From Pedobacter xixiisoli (lineage in GTDB: Bacteria; Bacteroidota; Bacteroidia; Sphingobacteriales; Sphingobacteriaceae), in assembly GCF_900215335.1 (NCBI RefSeq), contig NZ_OCMT01000004.1, positions 722,987 to 786,986 on the forward strand: 64,000 nucleotides of DNA, given 5' to 3'. Positions 42,741 to 50,509 of this stretch are shown one piece after another; position 1 is the first letter of the stretch; the number at the start of each line of letters is the position of its first letter. The notes under the pieces are model-generated. The model made no database searches. It had not been told where the DNA came from and saw nothing but the letters and a program-made list of their open reading frames with translations. The translations under genes were made by a program, and so were the position numbers.

Positions 42741-43331
42741 ATGAGTTTATCAATTCGATTTTTTTTGCTGATATTGTTTGCAGCTGTATTAACCGCATGC
42801 AATAATGAAAAGGTATCAACGCCTAAGCCGAAGGGATATTTTCGTATCAATTTTCCAGAAAAAAAGTATCAGGTTTTTAACGAGGGCTGCGCTTATAGTT
42901 TTAGCTATCCAACTTATGCGAAACTTACCGATGATACAGATAAAAATGCTGCACCTTGCTGGAAGAATTTAGACTTCACGCAGTTTAATGGAACTTTGCA
43001 CATCACTTATTACGATATTTTTTCTCCTAAAACCTATAATGAGATGACGGAGAATGCTCGTACTTTGGCAATGAAACATACCATTAAGGCAGATGCTATC
43101 GACCAACGTATGATCAACTATCCCGATAAAAAAGTGTATGGCGTTTATTATAGCATCGCTGGAAATACGGCCTCTTCAGTTCAGTTTTTCTTAACCGATA
43201 GTGCCAACCATTACCTACGTGGAGCACTGTATTTTAATGAACGCCCTCAATATGATTCTATTCAGCCAGTGGTTAAGTTTATCAAACAGGATATTGATAA
43301 GCTGATAGAAACGTTTCAGTGGAAGAAATAG
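42741..43331 (+). CDS. gldD: Gliding motility lipoprotein GldD
   Basis: This 196-aa lipoprotein has a lipobox around LTAC (Cys20) and the GldD opening PKPKGYFRINFPEKKY, plus the conserved C-terminal LRGALYFNERPQYDS. In Flavobacterium johnsoniae GldD is required for gliding and for type IX secretion. Its presence fits the T9SS tails of the giant surface proteins in this window. The rest of the gld set must be elsewhere. Confidence 0.93.
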   Translation: MSLSIRFFLLILFAAVLTACNNEKVSTPKPKGYFRINFPEKKYQVFNEGCAYSFSYPTYAKLTDDTDKNAAPCWKNLDFTQFNGTLHITYYDIFSPKTYNEMTENARTLAMKHTIKADAIDQRMINYPDKKVYGVYYSIAGNTASSVQFFLTDSANHYLRGALYFNERPQYDSIQPVVKFIKQDIDKLIETFQWKK

Positions 43332-43372
43332 GCCCTCTCTGCCTTCGGCATCTCTCCCCAAAGGGGCGAGAA
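43331..43372. repeat. Partial copy of the flank-repeat motif
   Basis: GGCCCTCTCTGCCTTCGGCA followed by TCTCTCCCC resembles part of the 218-bp repeats at 9763-9980 and 16633-16850 (TCTGGCTTCGCCATCTCTCC). TGCCTTCGGCA forms a compact hairpin. It begins at the last base of the gldD stop codon. Confidence 0.5.
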
Positions 43373-43388
43373 AGCAAGAAGCAAAAAG

Positions 43389-43416
43389 CGTAACTCGTAA
43401 ATCTAAAATCGTAATT
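43389..43416 (+). repeat. Heptanucleotide tract before a start codon (4 units)
   Basis: CGTAACT, CGTAAAT, CTAAAAT and CGTAATT are in perfect phase, and the ATG of the MBL gene follows four bases later. It shares the layout of the tract at 50472-50506. Confidence 0.7.
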
Positions 43417-43420
43417 CAAA

Positions 43421-44062
43421 ATGATTAATCTACAAAAATTCACTTTTAATCCTTACCAAGAAAATACCTACGTTTTGTTCGATGAAACTGCAGAATGCGT
43501 AATTATTGACCCAGGAATGTACGAGGGAAGAGAGCAGAACGAATTGGTAAATTTCATTACAGAAAAAGGGCTGCAGCCAGTACTGTTACTGAATACACAT
43601 TGCCACATCGACCATGTATTGGGCAATAAGTTTGTGTTTGATCAATGGGGGTTGAAGCCTCAATTTCATAAAGGCGAGCTGCCATTGTTGCATCGAGTAG
43701 TGAGTTATGCCCCACAAATGGGTTTCCAATATGAAGTTTCACCAGAGCCAGAAGTGTTTTTGGAAGAAACTGGTACCGTATCATTTGGTAACAGCGAGTT
43801 GGAGTTGGTATTTGCACCTGGTCATTCTCCGGCGCACTTGTGTTTTTATGCAAAGGCAGAGAATTTCTTAATCGGAGGTGATGTTTTGTTTTTCCGTAGC
43901 ATTGGCCGTACAGATTTGCCAGGTGGCAACCATCAGCAATTAATAGAAAGCATCAAAACTAATGTTTTTGTATTGCCAGATGACTGCGAAGTTTTTCCTG
44001 GGCATGGCCCAAGTACTACCATTGGTTATGAGAAAGTAAATAACCCATTTTTGGTGGGCTAA
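43421..44062 (+). CDS. MBL-fold hydrolase (glyoxalase II-like)
   Basis: This 213-aa metallo-beta-lactamase-fold enzyme has the metal-binding motif THCHIDH (59-65) and the downstream GHSPAHLCF histidine and GGDVLF aspartate. The C-terminal FPGHGPSTTIG histidine completes a two-metal site. Glyoxalase II-type thioesterase activity is the usual annotation, but substrates vary widely. It lacks the extra C-terminal domain of classical GloB. Confidence 0.9.
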   Translation: MINLQKFTFNPYQENTYVLFDETAECVIIDPGMYEGREQNELVNFITEKGLQPVLLLNTHCHIDHVLGNKFVFDQWGLKPQFHKGELPLLHRVVSYAPQMGFQYEVSPEPEVFLEETGTVSFGNSELELVFAPGHSPAHLCFYAKAENFLIGGDVLFFRSIGRTDLPGGNHQQLIESIKTNVFVLPDDCEVFPGHGPSTTIGYEKVNNPFLVG

Positions 44063-44090
44063 GCATACACCTTTTCCCTATCTTTACAAC

Positions 44091-45326
44091 ATGAACACCG
44101 CCTTTTACATAGCTCGTAGGTATCTCTTCGCTAAGAAGTCTACCAATGCTATCAACATCATATCAGCAATTTCGATGTTGGGTGTAATGGTAGGTAGTGC
44201 CGCATTAATTATCATCCTTTCCGTTTTTAATGGGTTTGAGGATATGGTGCTGAAAATTTTTAATAGCATTACACCACAAATTGTTATTGCTCCTGCACAA
44301 GGCAAAACTTTCGATCCAAATACGGTTTATTTTAACCAATTAAAGAAGAGCGAAAAGGTATATTCTCTTACCGAAGTTTTGGCAGAAAATGCATTGGTAA
44401 GATACGGTTCTAAACAAACACCTGCGGTAGTAAAAGGAGTAAGCAGCGATTTCTTGAAGAACAAGAACTTGGATACCATTATGGTAGACGGTACTTTTGT
44501 TTTGGAAAATAGAATCGGTCAACCGCAGGCTGTAGTTGGGTCAGCTTTGCAGGCATTTTTAGATACTAATCCCGCCGATCCTTTTGAACAATTGCAGATT
44601 TATTCTCCAAAGAAAGGAGCCACAGGCAACGCTGTTAATCCGATGGATGATTTTACCATGCTGAGTATATCTCCTGCCGGAATATTCGAAATACAGCAAG
44701 ATTTTGATAACCTCCTCATTGTGCCGCTAAGTTTTGCAAGAGAATTACTGGGCGAGGCTAAAAATTTATCTGCTATCGAAATTAATGTACAGCCAGACGT
44801 AGATGCCGAAGCTTTTAAAAAACAGGTGTCCGAAGATTTGGGCAGTAACTATGTAGTAAAAAACAGAATTGAACAAAATCAGGCCTTGTACAATGTATTA
44901 GGTTCAGAAAAATGGATGGTCTACATTATCCTTACTTTTATTTTGATTATTGCAATTTTTAATATCATCGGTTCGTTAACCATGTTAGTCATCGATAAGC
45001 AAAAAGATATATCGGTGCTGAGCAGTTTGGGAGCAGGAAAGCGATTAATTAGAAGAATTTTTTTAGCCGAAGGGATGATGATAACACTTACAGGTTGTAT
45101 CTTTGGCATAGTAATCGGATTGATTTTTTGCCTGCTTCAACAACATTTTGGGTGGGTAAAAATGGGCGACGCAAATTTCATGCTCTCTAATGCTTACCCA
45201 ATCGCTCTAAAGTGGAAAGATTTTGTGTTGGTATTTGTTACTGTTAGCTTTTTTTCTTTTATAGCTGCAGGTTTGGCATCAAATTTAAGTGTTAAAAAGA
45301 TAGATCGTATTAATCAAGATCTTTAG
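44091..45326 (+). CDS. LolC/LolE-like ABC transporter permease
   Basis: This 411-aa inner-membrane protein of the MacB/FtsX superfamily has a first helix at about 20-45, a large periplasmic domain at about 50-270 and three helices at about 280-405, with ISVLSSLGAGKRLIRRIFLAEG between the second and third. This matches lipoprotein-releasing permeases of Lol type. The ATP-binding subunit is not nearby. It is followed after 3 bp by a small lipoprotein gene. Confidence 0.88.
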   Translation: MNTAFYIARRYLFAKKSTNAINIISAISMLGVMVGSAALIIILSVFNGFEDMVLKIFNSITPQIVIAPAQGKTFDPNTVYFNQLKKSEKVYSLTEVLAENALVRYGSKQTPAVVKGVSSDFLKNKNLDTIMVDGTFVLENRIGQPQAVVGSALQAFLDTNPADPFEQLQIYSPKKGATGNAVNPMDDFTMLSISPAGIFEIQQDFDNLLIVPLSFARELLGEAKNLSAIEINVQPDVDAEAFKKQVSEDLGSNYVVKNRIEQNQALYNVLGSEKWMVYIILTFILIIAIFNIIGSLTMLVIDKQKDISVLSSLGAGKRLIRRIFLAEGMMITLTGCIFGIVIGLIFCLLQQHFGWVKMGDANFMLSNAYPIALKWKDFVLVFVTVSFFSFIAAGLASNLSVKKIDRINQDL

Positions 45327-45329
45327 CCT

Positions 45330-45716
45330 ATGTGTAGTCGTAATAAATTAGTTTGTGGAGTGTTGTTAGCGGTAAGTTTCTTGTGGGCTTGTAATAATAA
45401 TAATAAGGACGCTGGACAGGAAAAAGATAAATCTATTACCTTAAAAGGACTGTATAGCTTCGGACCAGAAGTGAAATCTTTTACCGACTGTGATGAAGGC
45501 CGCGAGTATTGGGTGGCAGACAGTGCTAAAAATCTAGAATTACAGTATGCAAATTTAGGTTTCGAAAAGCCTTATACACCAGTCTATATTGAGGTAGAAG
45601 CACATTTGGTAAAGTCTGATACTTCTACCGTAACAGGTGGCTACGATTCTACAATGGTAGTAACCAAAGTGCTTAAAGTACTTAAAGATATTCCAGAAGG
45701 GCCTTGTAATCAGTAG
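45330..45716 (+). CDS. Small lipoprotein with NlpE-like C-terminal domain
   Basis: This 128-aa lipoprotein has a lipobox around FLWAC (Cys21) and an asparagine-rich linker. The remainder resembles the OB-fold domain of NlpE proteins, with GLYSFGPEVKSFTDCDEGREY and a second part containing VYIEVEAHLV. NlpE senses envelope and lipoprotein-trafficking stress in Proteobacteria; here the neighbouring Lol-like permease makes a lipoprotein-sorting context plausible. The family assignment is moderate. Confidence 0.6.
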   Translation: MCSRNKLVCGVLLAVSFLWACNNNNKDAGQEKDKSITLKGLYSFGPEVKSFTDCDEGREYWVADSAKNLELQYANLGFEKPYTPVYIEVEAHLVKSDTSTVTGGYDSTMVVTKVLKVLKDIPEGPCNQ

Positions 45717-45830
45717 GTAGTTTACAGTTGCCAGTTTTTGTAAATTCACAATTTTTCGAAAATCAGTAATACTGGTACTATTAAAAATCAGCCCCGTTTT
45801 ACGTTATAATATTTTTTGGGTGCTCTTTCC

Positions 45831-45906
45831 GTCATTTCGAATGCAGAGAGAAATCTCAGAGTTAAATGCTTTTATGTAACAGATTTCTAACTGCGTTCGA
45901 AATGAC
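45831..45906. repeat. MITE-like element of the GTCATTTCGA family
   Basis: GTCATTTCGA (45831-45840) and TCGAAATGAC (45897-45906) are perfect terminal inverted repeats, with AGAAATCTC and AGATTTCT inside. The element lies in the 307-bp gap between a plus-strand and a minus-strand gene; the rest of the gap shows nothing else. Confidence 0.85.
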
Positions 45907-46023
45907 GCGGCAAAAAATTATTTCCACTTCAGCCAGGTTTATTTAACGCAGGTTTTAAAATTCAATTGAAGTTTGCGCTGCAGGGGCTATTGCGGTTAAT
46001 CTCTATTCGTTGCTCCTTGTTCT

Positions 46024-46878
46024 TCAATCCAAAACGTACAAACTTTTTCCAATTGCTGGAATTACCTCATTTTTGGTAGCAATGTCAAACAAAGTATCGA
46101 TTGCTTTTCTTCCTTCTATGCCTAGATCTACAGAATATTGATTGACATACAATTCAATGTGTTTATACATCACTTCTTCCTCCATAGCCTGTGCATGCTC
46201 ACGTATAAACTCAATTCCAGACTTTGGATTGGCAAAAGCAAATTCTACTGATTTTTTCACTAAACGATTTACTTTTTCCTGAATTTCGACAGGTAGTTTT
46301 CTATTCACTACAATTCCACCCAGTGGAATGGCACAACCTGAAAAATCTTCCCAATAAGCACCCAAGTCTATCACTTTGTGTAAGCCTTTAGCTTGGTAGG
46401 TAAATCTATTTTCGTGGATGATTAAACCTAAGTCAATCTCATCATTTAGTAGGGCGTCTTCGATATCGGAGAAAACCATTTGTTGCTTGTCCGTTAAGTT
46501 TGGGTAAGCTACGCCCAACAAAAAGTTAGCGGTGGTGTATTTGCCAGGAATTCCGGTTTTCAGTTTCCAATCTCCAGTTTTCAGTTGACTTTCTATTCGC
46601 TCTGCATTTTCTTTTTTGCAGATTAATAATGGGCCGACACCAAAACCTAATGCACTGCCTGCATTTAACAAAGCGTATTGCTCTGCAACATATGCAAAAG
46701 CATGAAAACTCAATTTGGTAATATCTAATTCGCCTCGCAAAGCCTTTTGATTAAGTGTTTCCACGTCATCAAAAAATACCTTAAAGGTTAAACCTTCTGT
46801 ATCTATTTTTCCATGAATAAGGGCGTCGAAAATAAAAGTGTCGTTAGGGCAGGGCGAAAAACCAAGTGTCAATTCCAT
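46024..46878 (-). CDS. mqnD: 1,4-dihydroxy-6-naphthoate synthase MqnD
   Basis: This 284-aa enzyme of the futalosine pathway converts cyclic dehypoxanthinyl futalosine to 1,4-dihydroxy-6-naphthoate in menaquinone synthesis. The N-terminal LGFSPCPNDTFIF and the central IPGKYTTANFLL are family hallmarks. Residues 98-109 (QLKTGDWKLKTG), directly before IPGKYTT, are encoded by a heptanucleotide repeat tract at 46557-46584 that looks like an in-frame insertion. The frame stays open throughout. mqnB lies two genes upstream. Confidence 0.93.
   Translation of the reverse strand: MELTLGFSPCPNDTFIFDALIHGKIDTEGLTFKVFFDDVETLNQKALRGELDITKLSFHAFAYVAEQYALLNAGSALGFGVGPLLICKKENAERIESQLKTGDWKLKTGIPGKYTTANFLLGVAYPNLTDKQQMVFSDIEDALLNDEIDLGLIIHENRFTYQAKGLHKVIDLGAYWEDFSGCAIPLGGIVVNRKLPVEIQEKVNRLVKKSVEFAFANPKSGIEFIREHAQAMEEEVMYKHIELYVNQYSVDLGIEGRKAIDTLFDIATKNEVIPAIGKSLYVLD
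46557..46584. repeat. Heptanucleotide tract inside mqnD (4 units)
   Basis: On the plus strand the tract reads TTTTCAG, TTTCCAA, TCTCCAG and TTTTCAG in perfect phase, with related words just outside (ATTCCGG and TTGACTT). It lies in the coding region of mqnD, beside the conserved GKYTT motif. It is the only clear heptad tract within a gene in this window. Confidence 0.7.
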
Positions 46879-46930
46879 GCGGTAAATTTATAGCTAGAGA
46901 TTTAAATTACCGTCATTTAGAGTTCAAAGT

Positions 46931-48049
46931 TTAAGCAGAAACTTTTATAGGCGGTTTTTCGTTGGTGATATCCCGAGTTACTTTGGTGAAACCTACAATC
47001 TCTTTACGCTCGTTATGTACCGCAGTAATCACTACACGTGCCATAAATTCTGTATTGTCTTTTCTAGTTCTGTATCCTTCGTCTCTGGCCACGCCAAATT
47101 TCCTAGCTGTTTCCAGCATTTGTTGGGGCAGGCGTTCCATTTGTTGTTGGTTATTGTAGAAAATGCTAAAGTTCCTTCCAACAATTTCACTTGTTTTATA
47201 ACCTTTAATTTTTTCTGCACCCTTGTTCCAGTTTTCTACGTTTCCTTGGATATCGAGTAGTAATATGGCGTAGTCTTCAATCTCGCCCACCATGTTGTTG
47301 TATCGAAAAAGTTTAATATCTGTAGTGCCTGTAGCCTCATGAACAACAGATCTGATTTTTGTGTCCAAGATTTTAGCCACATCTGTGATCATTTTCAACC
47401 ATGTTTTGTCCATTACTACAGCATCTATTTCCGCTAGGTTTAGAAGCCCTAATACTGAAGAAAATGGTTGCCTTATTTCGTGTGATTGAAGCTGTGCAAT
47501 AGCCCGAAGAGACTGGTTTTTTTCCTCTAATTCTTGTAAACGCTTATTTAGCTCCTTTTCAACCATCCTCGACTCAATAACATACATGATTTGCTGAGCT
47601 AATGACTTTAATATTCTAAGCTGGATATGGTCGAGATGGTTGGCTTTAACATCAATTAAACATAATGTACCTATCTTAATCCCATCATTGGTAGTAAGTG
47701 CTACCCCTGCATAAAACCGTATTTTTGTGTTTTCGGGGATTTCCAACGTAAAAGCCCTACTAAGATTGGTAGTGTCTTCTATGATTACTGGTTCGTCCGT
47801 AGTGATAGCAGCCCTACAAAATGTTAGTTCTGCATCATTTAATTTTAATTCTATTTCTGATGAAGAATTGAGCCAACTGCTACCATCTTCTGATAGCGAA
47901 ATAATTGAAATGGGTTTGTTGCAGGTATCTTTAGCTAATTTAAGGATGTGCTTTAATTCCTCGACAATAGCATCGTTATGACGTAAAAAATCTCGAATCT
48001 TCTGCAGTTGTGCTGTAATTTCTGCTGCCTTATCTATTGTCTCTTCCAA
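46931..48049 (-). CDS. GAF-DHp-PAS signalling protein lacking a kinase ATPase domain
   Basis: This 372-aa cytoplasmic protein has a GAF domain (about 20-160), a coiled-coil linker and a histidine-kinase dimerisation-like segment around His190 (SHEIRQPFSSVLGLLNL). It ends in a C-terminal PAS domain (about 255-362) with NWNKGAEKIKGYKTSEIVG. An HATPase_c domain is absent. It may therefore be a degenerate kinase, a phosphotransfer partner or a sensor scaffold. It starts with TTG at 48049, since no in-frame ATG lies near. The gene separates mqnB from mqnD. Confidence 0.85.
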   Translation of the reverse strand: MEETIDKAAEITAQLQKIRDFLRHNDAIVEELKHILKLAKDTCNKPISIISLSEDGSSWLNSSSEIELKLNDAELTFCRAAITTDEPVIIEDTTNLSRAFTLEIPENTKIRFYAGVALTTNDGIKIGTLCLIDVKANHLDHIQLRILKSLAQQIMYVIESRMVEKELNKRLQELEEKNQSLRAIAQLQSHEIRQPFSSVLGLLNLAEIDAVVMDKTWLKMITDVAKILDTKIRSVVHEATGTTDIKLFRYNNMVGEIEDYAILLLDIQGNVENWNKGAEKIKGYKTSEIVGRNFSIFYNNQQQMERLPQQMLETARKFGVARDEGYRTRKDNTEFMARVVITAVHNERKEIVGFTKVTRDITNEKPPIKVSA

Positions 48050-48199
48050 GATTTATCGTAATTGAATGTACACTAATCCTAATTTAGATAGAGTTCATTC
48101 CTAATCGCTAAAAATATGCCATTTGTTTGTTTGCTAAGTAACAAAGGGGATAGGTAGCAGCGACAATTCGACTTTCAAAAAGATAAATGCGTTTGGGTT

Positions 48200-48832
48200 T
48201 TAAAACCTGTGGTTGTGTAAAAAGTTGGTTAACCAGTCGTTTAAACTAGACATTGCTAAACCGATTTGCCAGTTCTCTCGATTGCGAGGTTCTACATAAT
48301 TAGAGATGGCACGTATTTGTAGGACGGTAATATTTAATTCCTTAGCGGCATATAAAACCGCAGCTCCTTCCATGCTTTCTGTTTGAGGTTGGTATAATTG
48401 GGTAACGTTTTCTATGCTTTGGGCATTTCCATGCACTTTGTTTACGGTAATACCCTTTACTATTTTTATGCCTAAATTGTCTGTTATGCCCGCAAACGAA
48501 GAGAAAGTATTCTCGCCAAAGCCCATTTTTGGTAGCGAGATGAAGTTTTCGTGGTCTTCGGCACCAAGTTCGGCTAAGGTGTCTTGAGTGATGTTAACAA
48601 GTTCTCCGAGTTCAATAGTGCTGTCGAAACTACCAGCGATACCTACGTTGAGTACTAAATTGTATTTGCTGCTAAGCTTCTGCCCAAGTGCAAATGCGGT
48701 AGCTACCATGCCTACACCAGTAATCAGTACATCGAATTTTTCTGTTTCGATAAAATTATTCGGTGTAAGGTTGAAATGCGCTAAAGTTGCTGCTATTTCT
48801 GCTTCGGTGGCTGCCACTACTAGGATTTTCAT
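48200..48832 (-). CDS. mqnB: Futalosine hydrolase MqnB
   Basis: This 210-aa enzyme of the nucleoside phosphorylase fold cleaves futalosine to hypoxanthine and dehypoxanthinyl futalosine in the alternative menaquinone pathway. The N-terminal MKILVVAATEAEIAATL and the C-terminal catalytic segment SMEGAAVLYAAKELNI are typical. It is the first of three genes read in the same direction before mqnD. Confidence 0.92.
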   Translation of the reverse strand: MKILVVAATEAEIAATLAHFNLTPNNFIETEKFDVLITGVGMVATAFALGQKLSSKYNLVLNVGIAGSFDSTIELGELVNITQDTLAELGAEDHENFISLPKMGFGENTFSSFAGITDNLGIKIVKGITVNKVHGNAQSIENVTQLYQPQTESMEGAAVLYAAKELNITVLQIRAISNYVEPRNRENWQIGLAMSSLNDWLTNFLHNHRF

Positions 48833-48927
48833 TGTGCTAATTAACGATAATTTTTTGGTTGTTTTGTTGTTTGGAAGCTTAGTTTTTTGGTGTTTGGCAA
48901 TGTTTTTTGTGTGCTAAGTTGGTTTTT

Positions 48928-48975
48928 AACTTTGTCAATCTTAATTTGTGTCATTCATAGAAGATTGACAAAGTT
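48928..48975. repeat. Inverted-repeat element, AACTTTGTCAATCTT family, copy 2
   Basis: The 15-bp arms (48928-48942 and 48961-48975) are identical to those at 33778-33826, with a different 18-nt loop. It lies in the divergent gap between mqnB and the PTPS gene. Confidence 0.85.
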
Positions 48976-49028
48976 TTTGTAGTGCCTTTTGCTTGCAAAC
49001 CCCAATTGAAGTGAAATACTTTTTGTAC

Positions 49029-49106
49029 GTCATTTCGACGAGGTACGAGGAGAAATCTAGCATGTGCCATATAAATGCTGGATTTCTCACATGCGTTCGA
49101 AATGAC
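49029..49106. repeat. MITE-like element of the GTCATTTCGA family
   Basis: The terminal inverted repeats GTCATTTCGA (49029-49038) and TCGAAATGAC (49097-49106) are perfect. The interior AGAAATCTAGCATGTG and its partial complement allow a long stem. It shares a 450-bp gap with the inverted repeat at 48928. Confidence 0.85.
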
Positions 49107-49235
49107 GATAAACGGTTCACAAAAAGATTGCAACGAAAAGCAGGGCTAACGTTACTATGGAAACTGATAATTGCTTTTCTAAAAAGAATAGTATTCTCAA
49201 TTTTTTTGTTTCTGTATATCTTCGCCTATCAAACC

Positions 49236-49265
49236 TTTGCCTCTCGACTTTATACTGTATATTTG
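49236..49265 (+). promoter_or_regulatory. Promoter of the PTPS-folE pair
   Basis: TTTG (49236-49239), an 18-bp spacer and TATATTTG (49258-49265) give a very good match to the Bacteroidota -33/-7 pattern. The ATG is at 49283, so the leader is about 10 nt. Confidence 0.7.
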
Positions 49266-49282
49266 CATTTTATTTTGAAAAA

Positions 49283-49693
49283 ATGATTTATATCACACGT
49301 AGAGAAAGCTTCAACGCTGCACATAAGCTGGCTAGACCAGATTGGACAGAAGATGAAAATACGGCGGTTTTTGGCAAATGCGCTAACCCGAATTGGCACG
49401 GCCATAACTACCAGTTGTATGTAACGGTTAAAGGAGAGGTTAATCCTGAAACGGGTTTTTTGGTAGATTTGAAGTGGTTGAAACAGGTAATTAACACCCA
49501 TGTGATTGATAAGGTAGACCACAGAAATTTGAACCTTGATGTTGATTTTATGAAAGGTAAATTGGCATCGACTGAGAATTTGGCAATTGCCGTGTGGGAT
49601 ATTTTGAAACCGCATGTTAACGAAAGCGGTGCAGAATTGCACTGCATTAAAATTTACGAAACTGATAACAACTATGTCGAGTATTTCGGCTAA
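49283..49693 (+). CDS. 6-pyruvoyl-tetrahydropterin synthase family enzyme
   Basis: This 136-aa pterin enzyme has zinc ligands His14, His39 and His41 and catalytic Cys33 in FGKCANPNWHGH. The cysteine-to-histidine spacing (C-x5-HGH) matches eukaryotic-type PTPS more than QueD (C-x3-HGH), and PETGFLVDLKWLK and DHRNLNLDV are also PTPS-like. Asp79 and His80 complete the triad. I chose the ATG at 49283 because the promoter directly precedes it. It lies 12 bp before folE, so the two enzymes could make a tetrahydrobiopterin-like cofactor; a queuosine role is the alternative. Confidence 0.88.
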   Translation: MIYITRRESFNAAHKLARPDWTEDENTAVFGKCANPNWHGHNYQLYVTVKGEVNPETGFLVDLKWLKQVINTHVIDKVDHRNLNLDVDFMKGKLASTENLAIAVWDILKPHVNESGAELHCIKIYETDNNYVEYFG

Positions 49694-49705
49694 TAGCATC
49701 TAAAT

Positions 49706-50341
49706 ATGGCACACAACCACGATCACGATGATGAGGAATTATTGGGCTATCAGAAGATAGAACGATATGATGATGATAAAATTAATTCTGTAGCGGTTCA
49801 TTATAAAGATATCTTAGAGCGTTTGGGTGAAAACCCAGAGCGTGAAGGTTTGTTGAAAACACCTGAGCGTGTGGCTAAAGCTTTGCAATATTTAACGCAT
49901 GGTTATGATATAAAACCTGAGGAAATTTTGCGTTCGGCAATGTTTAAGGAAGATTACAGCCAAATGGTGGTAGTAAAGGATATCGAAGTGTTTTCGATGT
50001 GCGAGCACCACATGTTGCCTTTCTTCGGCAAGGCGCATATTGCTTATATTCCTAACGGACACATTGTAGGTTTAAGCAAAATCCCTCGTGTGGTTGATGC
50101 GTTTGCCCGCAGATTACAGGTGCAAGAACGTTTAACCAACGAAATTAGAGACTGTATTCAGGATACTTTAAACCCAGCTGGAGTTGCAGTAGTAATGGAA
50201 TGTAAGCACTTGTGTATGGCAATGCGTGGGGTTCAGAAACAAAATTCTGTAACTACTACATCGGCGTTTACTGGCGGATTTTTGAATAATGACAAAACCC
50301 GTGCTGAGTTTTTAAGGTTGATTACAGCGAATTTGCATTAA
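49706..50341 (+). CDS. folE: GTP cyclohydrolase I
   Basis: This 211-aa enzyme converts GTP to 7,8-dihydroneopterin triphosphate, the first step to folate and other pterins. The zinc ligands Cys99, His102 and Cys170 lie in CEHHMLPF and CKHLCMAMRG. The histidine/aspartate-rich start (HNHDHDD) is outside the conserved core. It is translated right after the PTPS gene, whose product acts on FolE's product. Confidence 0.96.
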   Translation: MAHNHDHDDEELLGYQKIERYDDDKINSVAVHYKDILERLGENPEREGLLKTPERVAKALQYLTHGYDIKPEEILRSAMFKEDYSQMVVVKDIEVFSMCEHHMLPFFGKAHIAYIPNGHIVGLSKIPRVVDAFARRLQVQERLTNEIRDCIQDTLNPAGVAVVMECKHLCMAMRGVQKQNSVTTTSAFTGGFLNNDKTRAEFLRLITANLH

Positions 50342-50471
50342 TCATTGTTTTAAACCGCAAAGACACAAAGAACACAAAGCTATAATAGATAACTGTGTTA
50401 GAATGGTGTTGTGTAAGAAGTAGGAACAAATAATATAAATGTAATACGTGAGTTTAACTATTGGGATGAAG

Positions 50472-50506
50472 TCTCAAATCTCAATACTCACATCTCAAAT
50501 CTAAAA
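50472..50506 (+). repeat. Heptanucleotide tract before fabD (5 units)
   Basis: TCTCAAA, TCTCAAT, ACTCACA, TCTCAAA and TCTAAAA are in exact phase, then AAA and the ATG. No G occurs in the 35-bp tract. This is the cleanest example of the pre-start class. Confidence 0.75.
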
Positions 50507-50509
50507 AAA

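Noticed and set aside
46024..46878. mqnD as a pseudogene because of the repeat insertion
   Set aside because: The reading frame is intact, conserved motifs on both sides are present, and total length is within the family range.
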